A stretch of 64,000 nucleotides of DNA, from NCBI GenBank assembly GCA_025201765.1, contig MU623372.1, positions 1 through 64,000 on the forward strand, in the 5' to 3' direction. The position numbers and the translations under genes were made by a program. Below, piece by piece: positions 12,413-24,458 of this stretch (positions are counted from its first letter, which is position 1; each line of letters opens with the position of its first letter). The notes under the pieces were generated by a model, which worked only from the letters and a program-made list of their open reading frames with translations, was not told where the DNA came from and did no database searches. This stretch comes from Daldinia sp. FL1419. Lineage: Eukaryota; Ascomycota; Sordariomycetes; Xylariales; Hypoxylaceae.

Positions 12413-13474
12413 CTGATCTTCAAAATTCGGATTTTCCTGTTCCTAATAGCCACCTGTAACGTATACCGGAATTAAGTAAAGTCTATAGCGGGAAACCCCC
12501 GGAATGGCCGTTGGTCGTAACACGAGACAATGAGGTGTAAGTTGTCGAGGACCGCGGGTTTGGAGACTGAGAAGGGCGCCGTAAGTACTGTAAGGCACGT
12601 CTTACATAAGATCTCCTTTAGAATCCCGCGGGTTTCCATAAATGTGGCACCTATCAAAGTTATTAGGCGCATGGTGGTTAGGTAGTACTTGCCTTGTTAA
12701 CTTGCACTAATAGGTAGGTTGTACGACCATAGGTACGCTTAAGTACATACCTAATTATGGAACCCGTCGGCATTGGAAAGTCCAATAAGGTAATCATTCC
12801 ACATCATCTATCGTCGCGCTTGTCATTATGGTTTTGACTTCCATTATTATTATTAATGTTGTTAACAATCAACACCTAAAAGAAGGGAAATACCGTAAAG
12901 GTCGCCTATGAGGTAATCACCCCGCTACTGCCAGGGGGTCCTTGTAGCTGCTAGGTTAGCGATTGTGTTTTAGTGCCAATATTTACGATATAGCATGTCC
13001 GATACAATCAGATATCAGCAATATACCTACCTAGGTACTATGTATGCATGCCCTCCCTCAACTACGCCTCATGCATGTGCTTCGGTGAGAAGGTTGGAAT
13101 CACCACCACCACACGAAGAGCCTGCTGCCTCGCTTGCCAGTGAAAAAAAAAAAAAAAAAGATAAAAATAAATAACTCTGTGATAAACAAACCAAAGTCGT
13201 GAAACCCCGCGGGATTACTCCGACGTAATTATCGTTGGCTGGTGGCATGACATCAGTTATCTGACATACAGGCAGTAGGTAGGTAGGTATATATATGATA
13301 TATAGCCCGCTTCCTTCGAGAGTTTTCCAACTAAAATACCACAGTAGCATCAGAAGTAACAGGATAGCCTTGTCTCACTTTGCTATATATTTACCATACA
13401 TTTACTGCCTTCGCTAAAATAGTAAATTCTACTATTAACTATAACAAGAAGAGGAAGTGAAGAAGTCGAACAAA
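12413..13474. promoter_or_regulatory. Shared divergent upstream region of regulator and SDR gene
   Basis: About 1.06 kb between two divergently oriented genes. It holds a poly(A) run at 13143-13159 and a TAGGTAGGTAGGTATATATATGATATATAG stretch near 13276-13303. No conserved ORF is visible. That the regulator controls the SDR gene through this region is inference from arrangement only. Confidence 0.45.
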
Positions 13475-14516
13475 ATGGCCGACTTTACTGCCGTCATCAA
13501 GCAGGCCCTCTTCTCCGGAAAGCCAACTTTCACAGAGAAGGACGTCCCGGATTTGACTAACAAGGTCACTATTGTCACGGGCTCCAACACTGGTATCGGC
13601 AAGGAGATTGCCCGGATTCTCTACTCAAAAAATGCCAAGGTTTACCTGATGGCCCGATCAGAAGAGAAGACAAAGGCCGCCATCGACAGCATCAAGGCAG
13701 CTGCTCCCGCGTCCAAAGGCGAAATGACTTATATCCGGCTCGACCTAGCCGACCTCCCCAGCATCAAGACCACAGTCCAGGAATTCCTCAGCAAAGAGCA
13801 AAAACTCGACATCCTATTCAACAACGCCGGCGTCGCCTACCCAGAAAAAGGTTCCAAAACAAAACAAGGCTACGAGCTGCAACTCGGCGTAAACTGCCTC
13901 GGCACCTTCGCCCTAACACAACTCCTAACCCCAACCCTAGCCTCAACCGCCAAGACCGCGCCCGCGAACAGCGTTCGCGCAATCTGGCTTTCGTCCTCCG
14001 CCAGTCTGAGTATCGACCCGAAGGTCTTTCTCAAGGGGGTGTATAACATCGAGAAGCAGGGCGAGATGAACAAGTACTTTATTAGCAAACTAGGAAACTA
14101 CCTCCACGCGGCCGAGTACGCGAAGCGCCACAAGGAAGACGGGGTTCTGGCTGCTTCGCTGAATCCGGGGAACTTGGACTCGGATCTGTGGAGGACGCAG
14201 GGGGCCATCACGACGTTTATCCTGCGGAAGACGGTGTTTTATCCCGTCGTGTACGGGGCGTATACGGCGCTGTATGCGGGGCTTTCGCCGCATATTACGC
14301 CGGATAACTCGGGGGCGTTTGGTGAGTACTACTAGCTGCCTTTGGAGTGTCTATTTGGGGATGAAGGCTGACTGTGACTTAGTTGCTCCATGGGGACGGA
14401 TCTGGAAGGTCTCGAAGGGGATGGATGACGCGTCGAAGAGGAAGTCTGAGGGTGGTAGTGGGATTGGGGAGGAGTTCTGGCAATGGAGCGAGGAACAGAT
14501 TAAGAAGTATCTATGA
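13475..14516 (+). CDS. Short-chain dehydrogenase/reductase (retinol dehydrogenase-like)
   Basis: Exons 13475-14321 and 14383-14516 with a 61-nt GTGAGT..CTTAG intron; 326 residues. The start is the ATG in CAAAATGGCC, not the upstream in-frame GTG. Classical SDR features are all present: cofactor motif TGSNTGIG (35-42), NNAG (116-119), catalytic Ser in SSSAS (about 173-177) and the YxxxK pair Y201/K205. The Arg near residue 61 suggests NADP(H) preference, a weak inference. The layout matches the fungal retinol-dehydrogenase/WW-domain-oxidoreductase-like group, whose substrates are rarely known. It is divergent from a Zn2Cys6 regulator and lies upstream of an alcohol dehydrogenase relic, which suggests a former small metabolic cluster. 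Codon use near 13800-13960 is strongly C-ending. Confidence 0.92.
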
Positions 14517-15739
14517 TTGATGTTTGCATATCTAGATAGATTTGGATTAAATTACTGTCACGGGGGAGATATGGGTTATTTGGCCGGGCCGCATTTTGGT
14601 GGTCTTTCATGTCATGTTCCCTTGTAACATCAACTTCAATCTTAGCTGTGGTGGCGATGACCTTGAGTGGCTGATTGAGTCAAAGGTCGGCAGCCCGAAA
14701 GCGTACTTACTTAATGCCGTCGGATCCGAACATAACCCCTGATATCCCCTAGGTTAGGACTTCGGCTCCGCAGCTTCGGAGGTGGGGAATTCCACGATCA
14801 TGACTGAATCTAAAAATTAATATCTGCTTAAATTAACCTACAGAGATCTAACTGATCCTTTTCAAATTGTACTGCACTGCTACGGTTGGACTGGTCTGGA
14901 GTTTCGTGGATCAAGCCGGTCTTCGATATCGTTGCCAAGTATAGAGTAGTAGTTACGTATATATTACCCGCGGTTGCTAAACCTGACGCTATAATGTGGC
15001 GAGGTCTAAGAATATTAGCCTATTGAGTGCGTGGTTTGATCCAAATACGGAAACCGCCAATATATGTATGAAGTCCTATCGTTCATTGAAGGATATCTCT
15101 ATTAAGGGACTTATAATGATACAAGGATCTGAAGCACGTGGATTTACTTATATTGGTTGGCTAAGTTGTTAGGGCTTACTTCTTCGTCTCTCTTAATTTA
15201 ATAACTAAGGGAGTTTAACTTATCATCGTACACCAACATACATATCAAGTCTCCTAGCTGAAGGAGATAAAGATCTTATTTGAAGGTATAGATATGGCTA
15301 GACGGGGACGAATCCAAAAGTAGTTTAAATAGGAATTCTCTATATCGACTCACCATGAAGCTGACTGCGATACGCAACGCTCCAGTATACGTCGGTGCCG
15401 AGACGGAGTGCGATATATACTAGACTATACCAATGAATATATTCTTATCGCCGTAGAAGTGGCAACGTAATAAGTCCAAATAGGGCCAAGCTTTGAGCAA
15501 GGTACGTTATCATCGCTGACCTCCTAGTAGCTTCATTTGGGATTAATGATTTAATTCCGGCGGTAACTTGATATCATGCTGTGCCTCACCGTAAATACGC
15601 TAGCCCCCTATACTATCGAAAGTGATGAGTATAAGAACAACAACAAAGAGTAGTAGTGATCATGGCACCGAATGTGAATGCAAGACTTCTTGGATATTAC
15701 TTATAACTGCGTTCCTTACTTAACTTCGGAGTTTTATGC
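14517..15739. other. Intergenic, no gene seen
   Basis: About 1.2 kb without a supported gene or clear repeat. Confidence 0.4.
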
Positions 15740-16890
15740 TTAGCGTTTAGCCACGGATCTACCTGTATCATACAGACAAGCTGCGTTCAAAACCTTAGGA
15801 GGACCGCTGGTTCTCGAGGAGGTGCCGCTTCGACTTCCAGGTAACAGCGGAATTCTCGTCAAAGTTGAAGCATGTGGCTCATGCCATACGGACTCTCACG
15901 CTCAACATAACACTTTTGGCGGCGGCTTTCCTATTGTCCCAGGTCACGAGATTATCGGGACGGTAGCTGCAGTTGGCGATGATATGAAGGGCTGGAAGGT
16001 TGGTGACCACATCTCAGGTGGCTACCATGGTGGCCATGACGAGACGTGTGATATGTGTTCACAAAATTGGCCTCAAATGCGTGATAACCCCATCGCAAAT
16101 AACATAAATAGAAATGGAGAATGTAGGCATCCCGCTATTCAGGCCAACTTTGATATGAGCATAAGAATTACCGCCCTTAGATGCGGAATACACCGTTCTT
16201 CGAGGACAAGCTGTCGATCGCCTCCCCGAAAATGTTGACCCCGTACAGGCTGCTCCTTTGCTATGTATGTGCAGGTTCAACTGTCTTCAACGCGCTGCGG
16301 CTGGCCGTTATTAACCCGGCGAAACCGTCGCAATCCATGGACTCGGCGGACTCGGTCACCTTGCCATCCAATATGCAAATCGCGTGGGCTATCGCGTGGT
16401 TGCCGTCTCGCGGGGCTCCGAGAAGGAAAAAGCGGCGCGAAAGTTCGGCGCTCATGAATATATCAACTCATCTAACGGTGACGCCGGCGTAGCTCTCAAG
16501 GCCTTGGGAGGCGCTTAAGTAGTATTCACAATAGTACTGACCGTCGAGTCTTTCACACCGCTTATCCATGGCCTCAATATCATGGGTAAGCTAGTCGTCC
16601 TTGGTATTTCCACATGACGCTTAGCCATATTGACATGGTTCAACGTGGTATCTCGGTGTAAGTGTGGCCAGTGGGGAACAATCGCGACGCGGAAATGGCC
16701 ATTGAATTTGCACATCGCCACGACGTAGAACGTGCTGTTGAGATGTTCTCGCTAGACCAAGTCCAAGAGGCATATGGTATGTGCCATAGTGTATTGCTTA
16801 TACGATGCTATCGGCGCATTATACTGACTTTCCTAGATGCCATGACGAGTGGTCGACCAAGGTTCCGAGCTGTTATCAAGATAGGCTAAT
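15740..16890 (+). pseudogene. Decayed zinc-dependent alcohol dehydrogenase
   Basis: Homology to propanol-preferring-type medium-chain alcohol dehydrogenases is visible along the whole interval but only in pieces. The N-terminal part reads VEACGSCHTDSHAQ and PIVPGHEIIGTVAAVGD, keeping the catalytic-zinc Cys, GHE and the GGHDETCDMC region. The structural zinc lobe then degenerates. A different frame, from about 16318, gives the Rossmann stretch GLGGLGHLAIQYANRVGYRV followed by VAVSRGSEKEKAARKFGAHE, then a TAA at about 16516 (LGGA*VVF) and later a TGA (GIST*). The expected start codon is replaced by TTA. At least one frameshift and two stops make a functional product very unlikely. It lies next to an SDR and a regulator. 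Confidence 0.82.
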
Positions 16891-18119
16891 TGGTCTAGCC
16901 GTGGAGTGCTGGAGTTAAGGGGTTAGGGGGCCTAGGGCTGAGGTGGGTAAAAAGGAAGTTAAAGTGGAAGGGCGCGGCGTTTCATACAGAGTTTTTTTTA
17001 AGAGGAGATGGTGAAATACGATTATAGGGATGGGTGCATTTCTCAACTTCATGATGTTCTATTAGTAAAGGGGTATCTATTATGGACACTTGTTTGAGTC
17101 TGTTAAATAAGTTGCGGAAGGAGGTCGATGCTATTGATCTTGAAGGCTGCAAATTCGCATGAGCTTTGTTGGCTTATTCTACCCATCAGTTTCCGATCCG
17201 CTAGGTGTGTTTGCTAACTAATGCTTTAAACATAACTCTTATATGTAGTAATTAGGCACTTAGGTGGTTATTATAATCCTGTAGTTATAATTTAACAAAG
17301 AACCTACGTCCGTGTTGATATTGTTGTTTGATTTGTTTCGAAACATTTAAATATCCTCAGATAGGCGAATCGGAAGAAGTTGACGCATGAAATTATACAA
17401 ATCCACAAAGCCAAAATATAAGGTACTTCAGTGGGGTAGATCCAGTCACGTGCCCATTAGTTTTAACTCGTCCATTCGCACCGTCTCCTATTGTGATACG
17501 GCTCCACTCGCACCAAGTTAGATCCGCTTTGACTCCTGACACCGTGCAACAATCCCTGACTGTAGGTCACCTTTAGGTACCGATTGTAACCTAGCCTTTA
17601 TAGTACGTTTTAGCGCAGCTTTGAGCCCCGATAACAGCTGGATAACACCTGCCCTACCTTAAAAAAGGTACCCCTAACGTAGCAAAATACGTGGGAAGGT
17701 AGCACCCTAGGTACCTGCCTACGCCGTAGGTCATTCCAGTACATAGCGATCCCGACCGCCTGCCTTCCACAGGTAGCCATTGCCTTAACAACTGTACCTA
17801 ATCACCCCCCCCATTCACAACTCCACCACTTAGGTATATTCGATTGCCTTGCATCTACAAGACACATCCAAAACCTTTCCATACATCCAACCGAAACTCT
17901 GACAACGGGCGAGATTTGGGAAGTTGTCTGCATAGATTCTACCAACGTTCCAACTCTAGATACTCGGTAGCGCCGACCTCGACCTTTGTTATAATTGCAT
18001 CACATATAGGCCCCACGGTCTAAGCTCCTTTTTATCTATCACCGCCGCTACAAGTCCTCTCCTTCCATCGTGTACTTTTTGACAGTACTTTCATCTCGAC
18101 CGCAAGTTTATCGCCCGAC
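16891..18119. other. Intergenic; right end is Rab11 upstream region
   Basis: No gene seen. Contains GGTACC and CCTAGGTACC palindromes near 17575-17715. The last few hundred bases are C/T-rich, as expected of a fungal promoter and 5' leader for the GTPase gene. Confidence 0.4.
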
Positions 18120-19052
18120 ATGGCTAACGACGAATATGATGTGAGTTTTACTTGTTACTTCCTCCTTTCTTCAATAAACAAATCCCCTTGAGTAGATCTA
18201 GTTAACTAATATTTATGATAGTTTCTCTTCAAAGGTACGAACCCCTTTGCCGACTAATCGAGCTTCGCCAATGTGATAATTTACTAACGTGATGGGATTA
18301 CAGTGGTGTTGATTGGAGATTCGGGCGTCGGAAAGTCCAACCTACTTAGTCGATTCACCCGTAACGAATTCAATCTGGACTCCAAGTCAACGATTGGTGT
18401 CGAATTCGCGACTCGATCCATCCAAGTAGATTCCAAGACAATCAAGGCGCAGATTTGGGATACTGCAGGCCAGGAACGATATCGCGCCATTACCTCTGCG
18501 TACTACCGAGGTGCAGTTGGTGCGCTGCTTGTTTATGACATCAGCAAGCACCAAACCTACGAGAACGTCACAAGATGGTTGAAAGAACTTCGAGACCACG
18601 CCGATGCCAACATTGTCATCATGCTGGTCGGAAACAAGAGTGATTTGCGGCACCTTCGAGCAGTGCCTACGGAGGAGGCCAAAGCATTTGCTAGTATGTT
18701 TACGATCGAATCCACCTAAGATGCCCAAATTACTAACACGAGACCTCTAGGCGAGAATCACCTTTCTTTCATAGAAACTTCTGCCCTCGACGCCAGCAAC
18801 GTTGAGCTTGCATTCCAGAACATCCTTACTGGTAAGTACCCTGTTCTTTTGCCCCATTCAGCTTACGCAACCACTAGCCAAGCCAACCACATACTAACTG
18901 GGTATTTTTATTATTATATAGAAATCTACCGCATCGTTTCGAGCAAGGCGTTGGATAGCGGCGAGGGTGCCCAAGCCCCGATGGCAGGCACCAACATTTC
19001 GTTGAGCAAGTCTCCCGACGATGCTGCGAAGCAAGGAGGAAAGTGCTGTTAA
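18120..19052 (+). CDS. ypt31: Rab11/Ypt31-type small GTPase
   Basis: Five exons: 18120-18140, 18222-18234, 18304-18693, 18751-18831 and 18922-19052; total 211 residues, the normal Rab length. Exon 2 is only 13 nt (TTTCTCTTCAAAG). Motifs are intact: P-loop GDSGVGKS (16-23), switch I threonine in STIGVEF (T41), WDTAGQE (63-69), NKSD (122-125), ETSA (150-153), and a C-terminal CC for double geranylgeranylation. YYRGAVGALLVYDI and the sequence around switch I are typical of Rab11/Ypt3/Ypt31, which directs traffic out of the trans-Golgi and recycling endosome and in hyphae supplies secretory vesicles to the tip. Introns cluster in the 5' half, as in many fungal Rab genes. The subfamily call is from recognition of motifs, not alignment. 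Confidence 0.94.
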
Positions 19053-19883
19053 TTTAGTACTCACGGTGAGATGATGCGACGGTTATACGGCTGATATGAC
19101 ATTACGTATATGGCGTCACGTATTACCCAGAATGAATACTCTGTGATATAGAGTAATGCGTCACGGGGGTTCGGGATATTGGCCTTACACAGGACATGGC
19201 TCTCTTATTTTGATTTCCTGCTTTTACAGAGGTTCGTGGCCGTAGTCTAAGATTTGACAGCTAAGGGGATACGAACAATGTCTAATCTACCACACCCGAC
19301 GTAGTTACTAAATGCTATTCTTTCTCTTGCCCTTACCAACATAAGTCCAACTCATGGCTGTGCATGTTTGTTTGTTTCAAGTATCATCTCACGATAGGGT
19401 TTGCATGTGGTGCCTACTACACTAACCGACGTGGCTTTTTCATCTTACCGATTATCGATGTTGGATGGAAATATCACATGCCCCTGAAAAAGTTACAGCC
19501 CACCCATATCTCTACTCGGTATCTCCTAACTACCTTACTCACCCGGGTCTCAAGTGGATTTATCGTGTCTGAGATCAGACCTATTTGGATGATCCTGGTT
19601 GTCAGCTTGACGATCGTAAATGGATACGGACGGTTGCCAGCATAAATTTCGTACATGTAATCGGAACGGTTATCCAAGTTCCAAGTTACGTACCTAGATA
19701 AGGTACATCATCCTAGCTGCAACGTAGGCCATGCACACTCGAGGATGGTTCGTCTTATTAGTCTCGGCCCCGCTATCGGTTATCGATAAGCGTGGCAGAA
19801 AAAAAGTTCCCAGCTGCGAATCGCGAAAGGAATTGAAGACCTGCTCCAGTGACCATTTTCAACACCTCAATTTTTAATGAGCA
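19053..19883. promoter_or_regulatory. Intergenic and BRX1 upstream region with TTATCGATAA
   Basis: About 830 bp. A perfect 10-bp palindrome TTATCGATAA lies at 19780-19789, 95 bp before the BRX1 start codon. The same motif occurs three times in the TilS/carrier divergent promoter. No other gene is supported here. Confidence 0.5.
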
Positions 19884-20956
19884 ATGGCTGCCGTCTACAA
19901 GTCGTTGTCCAAGGGGACCAGTTCCCAAAAGCCTGAAGCGCCTGCAAATGGCGTCCGGAAAAATAAGCAAAGAGTTTTAATATTATCGTCCAGAGGTGTC
20001 ACTTACAGGTAACTTTTGCAACCTGCAGGCTCGTGACCGCTTGCGCAGAAATATCTAACAGTATTTATTCGCAGACATCGACACCTACTCAATGACCTGG
20101 CGGCTATGCTCCCCCATGGCCGAAAGGACGCCAAGTTAGACACCAAGTCCAAGCTTTACCAACTTAACGAGCTCGCGGAGCTTTACAACTGCAACAATGT
20201 GCTCTTCTTCGAGGCGCGCAAGGGCCAGGATTTGTACGTGTGGTTGAGCAAGGTTCCTAACGGTCCTACGGTCAAGATGCACCTTCAGAACTTGCACACG
20301 ATGGAAGGTTAGTAATTCCTATATATCCCCTGCGGTCCTCTTGCATTGGTGGATGTTTGTAACTCACTCTTTCCCCTATAGAGCTACATTTCACAGGCAA
20401 TTGCTTGAAGGGCTCAAGACCAATTCTCTCCTTCGATGCCGCTTTCGATAAGGAACCTTATCTCCAAGTCATCAAGGAGCTTTTCCTCCACACATTCGGT
20501 GTACCGCAAGGCGCCAGGAAATCCAAACCTTTCATAGACCGTGTTATGGGGTTCACATTCGCGGATGGAAAAATATGGGTACGCAACTACGAAATTAAAG
20601 AGTCGGAGGCGCCGAAGGTAACCGGGCAGGACGGCGAGACGGAGGTAGAATCCAAGCCCACCAAGGGCCGCAACAAGGAGCTCGACGTCAGCATGGTTGA
20701 AATTGGCCCCCGATTCGTTCTTACACCCATCGTCATCCAAGAGGGCTCTTTCGGCGGACCGATCATCTACGAGAACAAGGAATTCGTTTCCCCGAACCAG
20801 GTCCGTGCCGATCTACGGAGAAGACAAGCTGGAAAGCACAACGCTCGCGCGGAGCAGCACGTGGAGAGACTTGCGAAGAAGGGAGATCTGGGGCTGCGGA
20901 CAAATGGCAAGCAGGCTCCGGTGGATGCGCTGGATACGAAGGAACTGTTCGCTTAG
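19884..20956 (+). CDS. brx1: Ribosome biogenesis protein BRX1 (Brix domain)
   Basis: Three exons, 19884-20008, 20075-20307 and 20382-20956, give 310 residues. The Brix domain begins with RVLILSSRGVTYRHRHLLNDLAAMLPHGRKD and continues through LFFEARKGQDLYVWLSK, NLHTMEELHFTGNCLKGSRP and LSFD; this is the diagnostic order for BRX1 as opposed to other Brix members. Near the C-terminus come SFGGPIIYENKEFVSPNQVR and a basic tail. BRX1 acts in the nucleolus in 60S subunit assembly, where in yeast it partners EBP2. All introns are 66-74 nt with standard signals and frames close exactly. An acidic insert (about residues 190-215) is more variable. A TATCGATA palindrome lies close upstream. Confidence 0.95.
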
Positions 20957-21487
20957 ATATTGTAACTTACTATTGGCGTTCTGGCGTTCCTATGACACCC
21001 AGGTATCTTCAGATATTCTCTAGCACAGATGCTAATTTCGAGCTGAATTAATACCCTCCGATCATTGGTATCTATGTACTTGGGATGAAGTGAATACTTG
21101 ACAGTCTGCTACATAGGTACACATTAATCCGGATGCAGCAGTGATTTAACAAGTTTGTATGTCAAGTAAGATATAAGGGCAAAAAAATGAATGCTCAAAT
21201 TACATTTAGCTTTGTGGATTTCCTGGTTCTCACCTTGGTTTTACATGTTGTGTTGAAAGATAACTGAAGGAACTCTATCAACAACTCTCAAGTTAGACGG
21301 CGCTTGGACCACGTCGTAACCAAAGGTGCCTTATTTCAAGGGATTGAATAAAGTTGGCGCTAAGCAAAAATACTAGCCTGAAATTAGTGTAGCATCTAAG
21401 CTCAGAAAGGTAGGTACCTAGGTACCTAAGACAGGGGAAAGATACCTATGTACATCCATATGCGTCTGGGCAGAAAGGTACCGTACC
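20957..21487. other. Intergenic between BRX1 and transposon
   Basis: BRX1 3' region; no gene seen. A GTAGGTACCTAGGTACCTA palindromic run lies at about 21411-21428, just before the inverted-repeat element. Confidence 0.4.
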
Positions 21488-21488
21488 T

Positions 21489-21581
21489 ACTCGTCAGGAT
21501 TCCAATCATCCGACCTTTTACCGAGGCTTCGCCTCTAAGGTCAGGGACTTTTAAAACGAAACGGACTTTTAAAACGAAATT
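21489..21581 (+). repeat. Left terminal inverted repeat
   Basis: 93-bp left arm, the exact reverse complement of 21981-22073. Confidence 0.95.
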
Positions 21582-21980
21582 CCTGTACTTAATTTTACTA
21601 GCGTTTCTCATACAAAACTTTGTATTCCACTTAAAACGAATTAGTCTATTTATATGCATATCTTCCACCCCCCCAACACCATATTATGTAAAAACCCCTC
21701 ATATCATTCAAATACAAATGCTTCACTTACACACCTCAAATACCATATAATAAAAAATCTAAATCAAAGCACTCGCTCTCCTTTTATTTTTGAAGACCTC
21801 CATCATTAATATTAATACTATTTATGCATTTGAATACCTCTTCCTATTTAGAAAAAAACCCGACCTGCTTTGCTTATTTGAATGCTTTTGATATGGATTT
21901 GCAACTAGTAGAATATTTCATATTTCCGGTAGTACCCAAATTTTGGCGGGGATTACATACTAAACTTAAGTATACCAAGA

Positions 21981-22073
21981 AATTTCGTTTTAAAAGTCCG
22001 TTTCGTTTTAAAAGTCCCTGACCTTAGAGGCGAAGCCTCGGTAAAAGGTCGGATGATTGGAATCCTGACGAGT
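21981..22073 (-). repeat. Right terminal inverted repeat
   Basis: 93-bp right arm, the exact reverse complement of 21489-21581. Confidence 0.95.
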
Positions 22074-22077
22074 ACCT

Positions 22078-23197
22078 TATATTCAAACCCCAAAGTCGTG
22101 TTGGCATCGCGTAATTTGTTTCTTCCTTCTTTTTTTCCCATCAAACAGCAATACTAATGGAAGGGTCACGCCAAGAGTCCGCCTTGACGGCGAACTCAAT
22201 TCAGCGGCATGCCGTTTCGCTGCCTATTATTTTTATTTCCTATAGCCCCAAAGGAGGGGTTGTTCAGGATTGAGTTGAATAACTTGCCGCTCCTTAGTTA
22301 ACCAAGAGTGCTGGGTATTGGCAGACGAGAGAGCTGTCAAGAACCTGGCGTCAGATTGGTTAAGGAGCTAATAATCTCGACTCCGACATTTAATTTGTGA
22401 AGAGAAATCGATACTTGATTAAGGGATTCAGTCTTAGAAGGATATTAGACGTGGATTACTTATCGCTACCAAGATAGACGCCTTTAAGGAGAGAAGGCAT
22501 TGTCAGCGATCTTTTAGAGAGGAGTATCTTATATAAGTATAATTATATTTCTAGTAAGTCCCAATCGCCGTCAAATAGTATATACCTGAATACTGGCTAA
22601 CCTACAGTTAAGAGAGACTACCTACCTAACCTAGTATCTTCACGGCGACTCGCCGAAGAGCCCTGTATATATCAACTTAAAGGTCAACGAGGCTTGATCC
22701 TCTGGATGACCTCCAAAGCTACTTTCAATTACCAGGCCCCTTGATTGTCCTGGAAGCTGGCTGTTACTCTGAAGCAGCTGCCGAATTATTCCCTGTTACT
22801 TCCCTACCTAAGATTTAAATGCATTTTCTCCAGCTGCCTCTTACTTATCCCTACTAATTCAACACACTTGCCTATTTATCATCTACCTAATCAGCTCAGT
22901 ATCGTTCTACTGCTTTTCACGCATTGCGAAACCAATATTTCTGAGGCTGAAAGGCGCTTTATATGCTTGGTCCATCTAATCTAAGCATAAGCATCTTCGA
23001 GGAGGTTTTAAAGTCATCGAAAATCCAACTTACGCTATATTACCAAGATACCTAGTTTATTCTCAAAAATTACCACTACAGTATCGTGGTTTTTTTAGCC
23101 TGATATTTATCGTATATTGGGGTCCTTTCATTGATCAAGAACACCAAGATTCTCCCATTTTCCATCAAATGCGAATGACACCGTCTCATATTTCAAT
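22078..23197. other. Intergenic, no gene seen
   Basis: About 1.1 kb between the transposon and the F-box-like gene. I see no supported gene; the right end is the probable promoter of the F-box-like gene. Confidence 0.4.
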
Positions 23198-24458
23198 ATG
23201 TCGTCTACCAACATCACCCCCGAACGCTTCGACGGACCGCAGCTGTGTAGCATGCCCACCGAACTAATACTTAAGATTATGGAGCGACTATCTCCTTCAA
23301 GCGTCACAAACCTTGCTCTTTCGAGCTGGCAACTATTTTTTGTGTTTCAGACAAACAAGGAATCCATTCTAATAAATGTCCTCCGATGTCAACCTGAGAT
23401 CAACATTCTTCTGTATCTCTATACCTCTCACAAGGCTGATCTCCCCACGCTTGCGCTTCATCCACGTATCGTCAACTATGCCTGGGAGCAATTCCCGGTG
23501 AACCTTATGGGACTTAGCGACGCCTCTCAAGACTTTCCAAGCATGGAGTCCAGAGAGAGACGCTTTGAAGCCCTGAAGTTTACGCTCACAACCCAGCAGG
23601 TCGAGGAAATTTGGAACATGGCAAAGGTGGTTGACTGGTGGGTTGAAAAATATCCTGGACTTCACTGGAGGGACAATTCAGACGACCGCCGTTGTTTGCG
23701 AGATAGCGAAGAAACACGAGTGAGAAAGGCGGTTGCTCGCTGGTGGCTGTACGCCCATCATCACCACGGGAATACATTCGCACGGTCTAGCCAGCTTCAG
23801 CCGATGAAGTGGGTGTTTGATTATCGACTTATCCATATTCGGTACATGCGAACTAGCGAGATCAGGGAACTTTGGCACCTCTGGGGCCTGATAAGAGAGA
23901 CGGTGAGCCGGGATCTCTGCTCATCCCCCGAGGACGTTTACCACTGCAAAGTACATGTAAGTCTTAGACCTTCTCCCTAGGTTTAGTCCTGCCGAAATAC
24001 GCTTACTGACTACCTATCTACAGCGGGGTTACGATATCGAGCTCGTTCCATGGGGGACCGACGAAGGCCGTCGCCATTCAAGAATTGTTCGAACATATAT
24101 GAAACTCGATCCGGAGCAACTCCGTTATTTTCTTACTTACTTCTCGAATTGGAAAAAGTCGATTACTATTCGCTCGCTATTGGAGATAGATGAGGACTTC
24201 GCTCGGGATTCCGAAAGCTTATCTGCTTCCTTGAGTAAAGTTCTCGAGGAGCGCAAGATTGTCCGGGGCCTGCAATCGTGGACGGAAATGCCGCAATTTG
24301 GGATCGTGGATGAGGATAGACCGAACGAGGTAGGTCATGCTGAATGGCTGAACGATGCTTGGCCGGGTGGACGGATACCACTGAGTCAACAACAAATTGA
24401 CGCTTTACCACAAGACCATGCATCAGCTCTCGCTCGAGGGGATAATGGGCACGGATAG
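23198..24458 (+). CDS. F-box-like hypothetical protein
   Basis: Exons 23198-23956 and 24024-24458 with a 67-nt GTAAGT..CTACAG intron in phase 0; 397 residues. Residues about 18-50 (LCSMPTELILKIMERLSPSS followed by VTNLALSSWQLFFVF) have the leucine/proline pattern of an F-box: L-P-x-E-L-x-x-K-I, then the hydrophobic helix. F-box proteins recruit substrates to SCF ubiquitin ligases through Skp1. The rest is Trp/Arg-rich, with WWVEKYPGLHW and WWLYAHHHHG, typical of large fungus-specific families of unknown target. No repeat domain such as WD40 or LRR is visible. The start is the first ATG after a clean upstream region, within AATATGTCG. Confidence 0.8.

Larger units (their letters stand above)
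21489..22073. mobile_element. Non-autonomous inverted-repeat element (MITE-like)
   Basis: A 585-bp element with terminal inverted repeats of 93 bp, 21489-21581 and 21981-22073, which I compared base by base and found identical. Each repeat starts ACTCGTCAGGATTCC, contains a small hairpin GAGGC-TTC-GCCTC, and ends in two copies of a 16-bp unit ACTTTTAAAACGAAAC. The 400-bp interior is AT-rich with no plausible transposase. Flanks are ACCT on both sides (21485-21488 and 22074-22077); because the terminal bases read TA..TA, a TA target duplication is equally possible. Perfect repeat identity argues for recent mobility or no RIP since insertion. The source transposase must be elsewhere. Confidence 0.9.

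Noticed and set aside
12722..12750. Resemblance to the start of fungal 5S rRNA (ACGACCATAGG, then CGCTTAAGTAC)
   Set aside because: The spacing and the remainder of 5S are absent; the match is a coincidence of short strings.
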